33,791 bases of DNA from Syncephalis plumigaleata (Eukaryota; Zoopagomycota; Zoopagomycetes; Zoopagales; Piptocephalidaceae), in contig JAIXMF010000131.1 of NCBI GenBank assembly GCA_025201365.1, positions 1-33,791 of the forward strand. Direction: 5' to 3'. Below, in pieces: positions 29,609-33,791 of this stretch (position 1 is its first letter; each line of letters starts with the position of its first letter). The position numbers and the translations under genes were made by a program. The notes beneath the pieces were generated by a model. It searched no databases and was not told the DNA's origin. It saw nothing but the letters and a program-made list of their open reading frames with translations.

Positions 29609-32219
29609 ATGAAAGAGCATTCCTCTAATCACAGTGCCACACGCCATAGTTCAAGGCATGACGAGGTTAAGCGAAAGAAAAAGAAAAAACACGCGTCTCA
29701 TGAGCGTAAGAAAGACAAAAGACGACACCGTAGTGATCATAAACGACGTCGACATCGTTCAGAATCTGTGTCATCGTCGTCTACTTCCTCATCAGACACG
29801 GAACAAACAAGTCGATTACCTGTAGATCTTGACGAGGAAGACCTTTGGGTTGAGAAACCATCTAGCGTTGTATCGAATCCAGTAGTAGCAGCAGCGGTAG
29901 AATCATCAATATCCAACGATAAACCAGCAACTACAGACTCGACACGTTCATCATGGATGCTTGAAGCACCCGAGGCACTAGAAGGATTCAATGTTATTGA
30001 ACCAAAGAAAGCACCACCACCACCGCCACCTATCGATGAGGTAACATATAGTAATTTGATGTGAAGATGCATGTTGTATAACTGGAATGATATTAGATTA
30101 AAGTAAGCGATCGTGAACTGAACAAACATCTAGTGGCTGGTACGGCTCTTGAAGATTATCCGGAGATGGGTAAGTCAATAGAAACAGCTGCTGCCATTCA
30201 CATTGCTTGTCTAATACGATTGATACTAGAACGAAAGGCAAAGGTATTCGGCGATTCTGGTTCTAATTGGCGTATGTTAAAGTTGAAGCGTACACTTGAA
30301 ATGGCCAAAGAGGAGAAACGACCCTTGGAACAGGTGGCCATGGAACGATATGCAGTAAGTTGTAATGCGATTCTATTATACGTATAGATGTATAAGATGG
30401 CAAGGTAACTAATAAGAACAACAAATACTAGTCATTGGAAGAGTTTGAAGATGCCATGTCAGAACGACGTTGGCTTGATCAGCGTGCATCTTCATCGAGT
30501 AGAAAACATGACACACATAGCAGTAAACGAATACGTACAGCGGCCACCAGTGCGTTTAAACGGCCAAAGGCATTTCATCATGATGATAGCGATGATAATG
30601 ATGAACAGCATCGATATCGATCTACTAGCACGACATCCTCCGTAGATAGAGCCACTAGATCATCAGCATCACCACCACCACCGCAATATAGAACAATTGA
30701 CAGGTCATCTGTCATGGCTACTACTACCGCTGTTAGTACTACTAGTAATAGTAATATTAGTAGTCCGGCTATATCCTGTTTATCGCAGAATGAACTAAAT
30801 CAACTACAAGCTCGTGCTTTACGTGCTCGTATGTTAGGCACACCTGATGCAGATACATTGGAGGAACAGTACAAACTAGAGAGCGAGAAAGCCAAAACAG
30901 TCAACAATCCATCGATGGTTGTATTGACCGAGATGGAGCTACGTGGACGTCGTGGTGTAGCAGACACTGATCGGAAGAGTAAGGGAAAACAGCAGCTCAA
31001 GGTAAGTAAATAAAAGGGAATGTAATAGTTGGATCAACTAATGAAAGATGATATGTGTTTGTAATATAGGATACGCATGATCAACATGGTGCACGCAAGG
31101 GCTACGGACAAACCGGTGAAGATGCATCCATTGAGGAACTCGTACGAGAGGAGCGCACCACTAAATCATCGGCAGATTATCGTAAAGCCATGGTCAAGGG
31201 GATTACACGAGACAGTCGATTCCAGGTAAGTATTGCTACTACACCATTACACTAGTATAATACTGATTTATTTGATGTTCATTCATCGTGTATAGACTGA
31301 TCTAGATTATATGGATGAACAAGCGGAGAAACTTGCTCTACGCGCACCGCAGACAACACAGCAAGTACGTCGAGATGCCATTGGCAATTATCAACGAGCA
31401 CAAAAAGCGCTAGATCGATGCTACTATTGTTTCCGTGAGGGTCAACCACCCGTAGCACCTGTGATTGCTCTAGGCCATCGCGTCTACCTAGCACTACCGG
31501 TGACCGAACCACTAGTAGCTGGCCATTGTCTTATTGTGCCGGTACAACATCAACTATCCATGCTTGAATGTGAAGATGATGTATGGACGGAAGTGCGTAA
31601 TTTTATGAAATGTTTGTTGCGTATGTTCCACGCAGAAGGACGTGGCTGTCTATTCATGGAGACAGTTGTTAATCTTGACTGGCATCGTCACACGGTCATC
31701 GAGTGTATTCCAATGGATGACACAATGACTCAAGATGCACCAGCTTATTATAAGGTAAGTTTCAATGGATTACTACTACTACTACTGCTACTGCTACTAA
31801 TATGCTGTGTATGTCATGATATAGGAATCGATATTGGCTGCGGATGATGAATGGACACAACATCGTAAACTATACGATACGCGACAAAAAGGATTCCGAC
31901 AAAGTATGACTGCTCAACTGCCCTACTTTCACGTATGGTTTACATTAGATGGTGGCTATGGGCATATCATAGAGAATCAAGAGCAATTTCCCTCTTACTT
32001 TGGACTAGTAAGTAGTACACTTTATATGTGTACATTGCTTTACATTTACTAATTGTATGTGTCTCAATGATGTAGGAAGTGGCTGGTAGCATGCTTGATC
32101 TACCACCGCAAACCTGGCGTAAACCGCGACGTCTATCGCCCGATCGATTAACAGCTACGGTGACCAAGTTTAAATCAACTTGGGAGCCATTTGATTGGAC
32201 TAAAGCTTTGGAAACTTGA
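29609..32219 (+). CDS. CWF19: Spliceosome-associated protein Cwf19 (CWF19L2-like)
   Basis: Cwf19 family proteins join late and intron-lariat spliceosomes and help lariat turnover and disassembly in the nucleus. Seven exons join in frame to 733 residues: 29609-30040, 30097-30354, 30432-31001, 31070-31225, 31296-31754, 31825-32007 and 32076-32219. The N-terminus is a K/R/H and S-rich tail (KRKKKKKHASHERKKDKRRH). The middle has PPPPPIDEIKVSDRELNKHL and GARKGYGQTGEDASIEELVR. The C-terminal half holds the two CwfJ domains: the first shows DRCYYCFREG, AGHCLIVPVQHQLSMLE, FMETVVNLDWHRHTVIECIP (a HIT-like fold); the second shows LPYFHVWFTLDGGYGHIIE and WEPFDWTKALET. All six introns are phase 0. The ATG at 29609 is the first in frame. 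PRP43 follows 133 nt downstream. Confidence 0.94.
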
Positions 32220-32352
32220 TTTTATTTTTTTATTTCGTCTATTAAAAAACAAAAAATACACCATTTCTTTAATCTTTGTGTCGCTTCCTCACATCCACCT
32301 TCTGTTCCTCCTCTTCTTTCTATAGAAGTTATCTGCTGTTCTTTGATTGATC

Positions 32353-33791
<1,439 letters not shown>

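Overview
The window reads as nuclear DNA of a fungus, most likely an early-diverging lineage (Zoopagomycota or Mucoromycota grade). This placement is an inference. It rests on lanosterol synthase as the sterol cyclase, a BEM1-type scaffold, a GCN4/CPC1-type bZIP, a Kex2-style secreted peptide, a nuclear complex I subunit, dense gene packing and many short introns (about 50-150 nt) with CTAAT/CTAAC branch sites. I see no transposon, virus-like element, CRISPR array, rRNA or tRNA.

Layout, left to right. 19-1055 (-) is the 5' part of ERG7, running off the left edge. 2013-2456 (+) is RPS26. 3265-3450 (+) is a 61-residue secreted peptide precursor. 3868-5025 (-) is the exosome subunit RRP43. 5387-7490 (+) is a 12-exon WD40 protein. 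7673-9338 (-) is a C2-domain protein with a YPP-repeat tail. 9681-9862 (+) may be a tiny gene. 10081-10851 (-) is SLX9. A gene-poor 2.3 kb stretch then leads to 13178-15028 (+), BEM1-like. 16233-17630 (+) is a GCN4/CPC1-like bZIP factor. 17950-20854 (-) is KU80. 21122-22096 (+) is a Maf nucleotide pyrophosphatase. 22269-23142 (-) is complex I NDUFS8. 23374-24144 (-) is an FMP52/TIP30-like reductase. 24439-26363 (-) is an acidic protein of unknown function. 26959-28067 (-) is a two-RRM protein. A 1.5 kb interval holds an orphan promoter. 29609-32219 (+) is CWF19, and 32353-33791 (+) is the start of the DEAH helicase PRP43, cut by the right edge.

Most spliced genes were rebuilt exon by exon. 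Each exon chain stays in frame and gives a protein of about the family's usual length. PRP43 is the exception: it needs one extra base in each of two exons. Splice donors are mostly GTAAGT, GTATGT, GTACGT or GTTAGT, but three introns need GC donors (GCAAGT).

Functional grouping: many genes serve RNA metabolism (RPS26, RRP43, SLX9, the RRM protein, CWF19, PRP43). CWF19 and PRP43, adjacent and co-directional, both act on late or intron-lariat spliceosomes. Shared divergent promoters lie between RRP43 and the WD40 gene and between KU80 and MAF. The points most worth following are the secreted peptide, the bZIP gene's ATG-free leader and repeated activation motifs, the hairpin in the BEM1 leader, the possible membrane-anchored form of the FMP52-like protein, the GC-AG introns and the orphan promoter near 28.8 kb.
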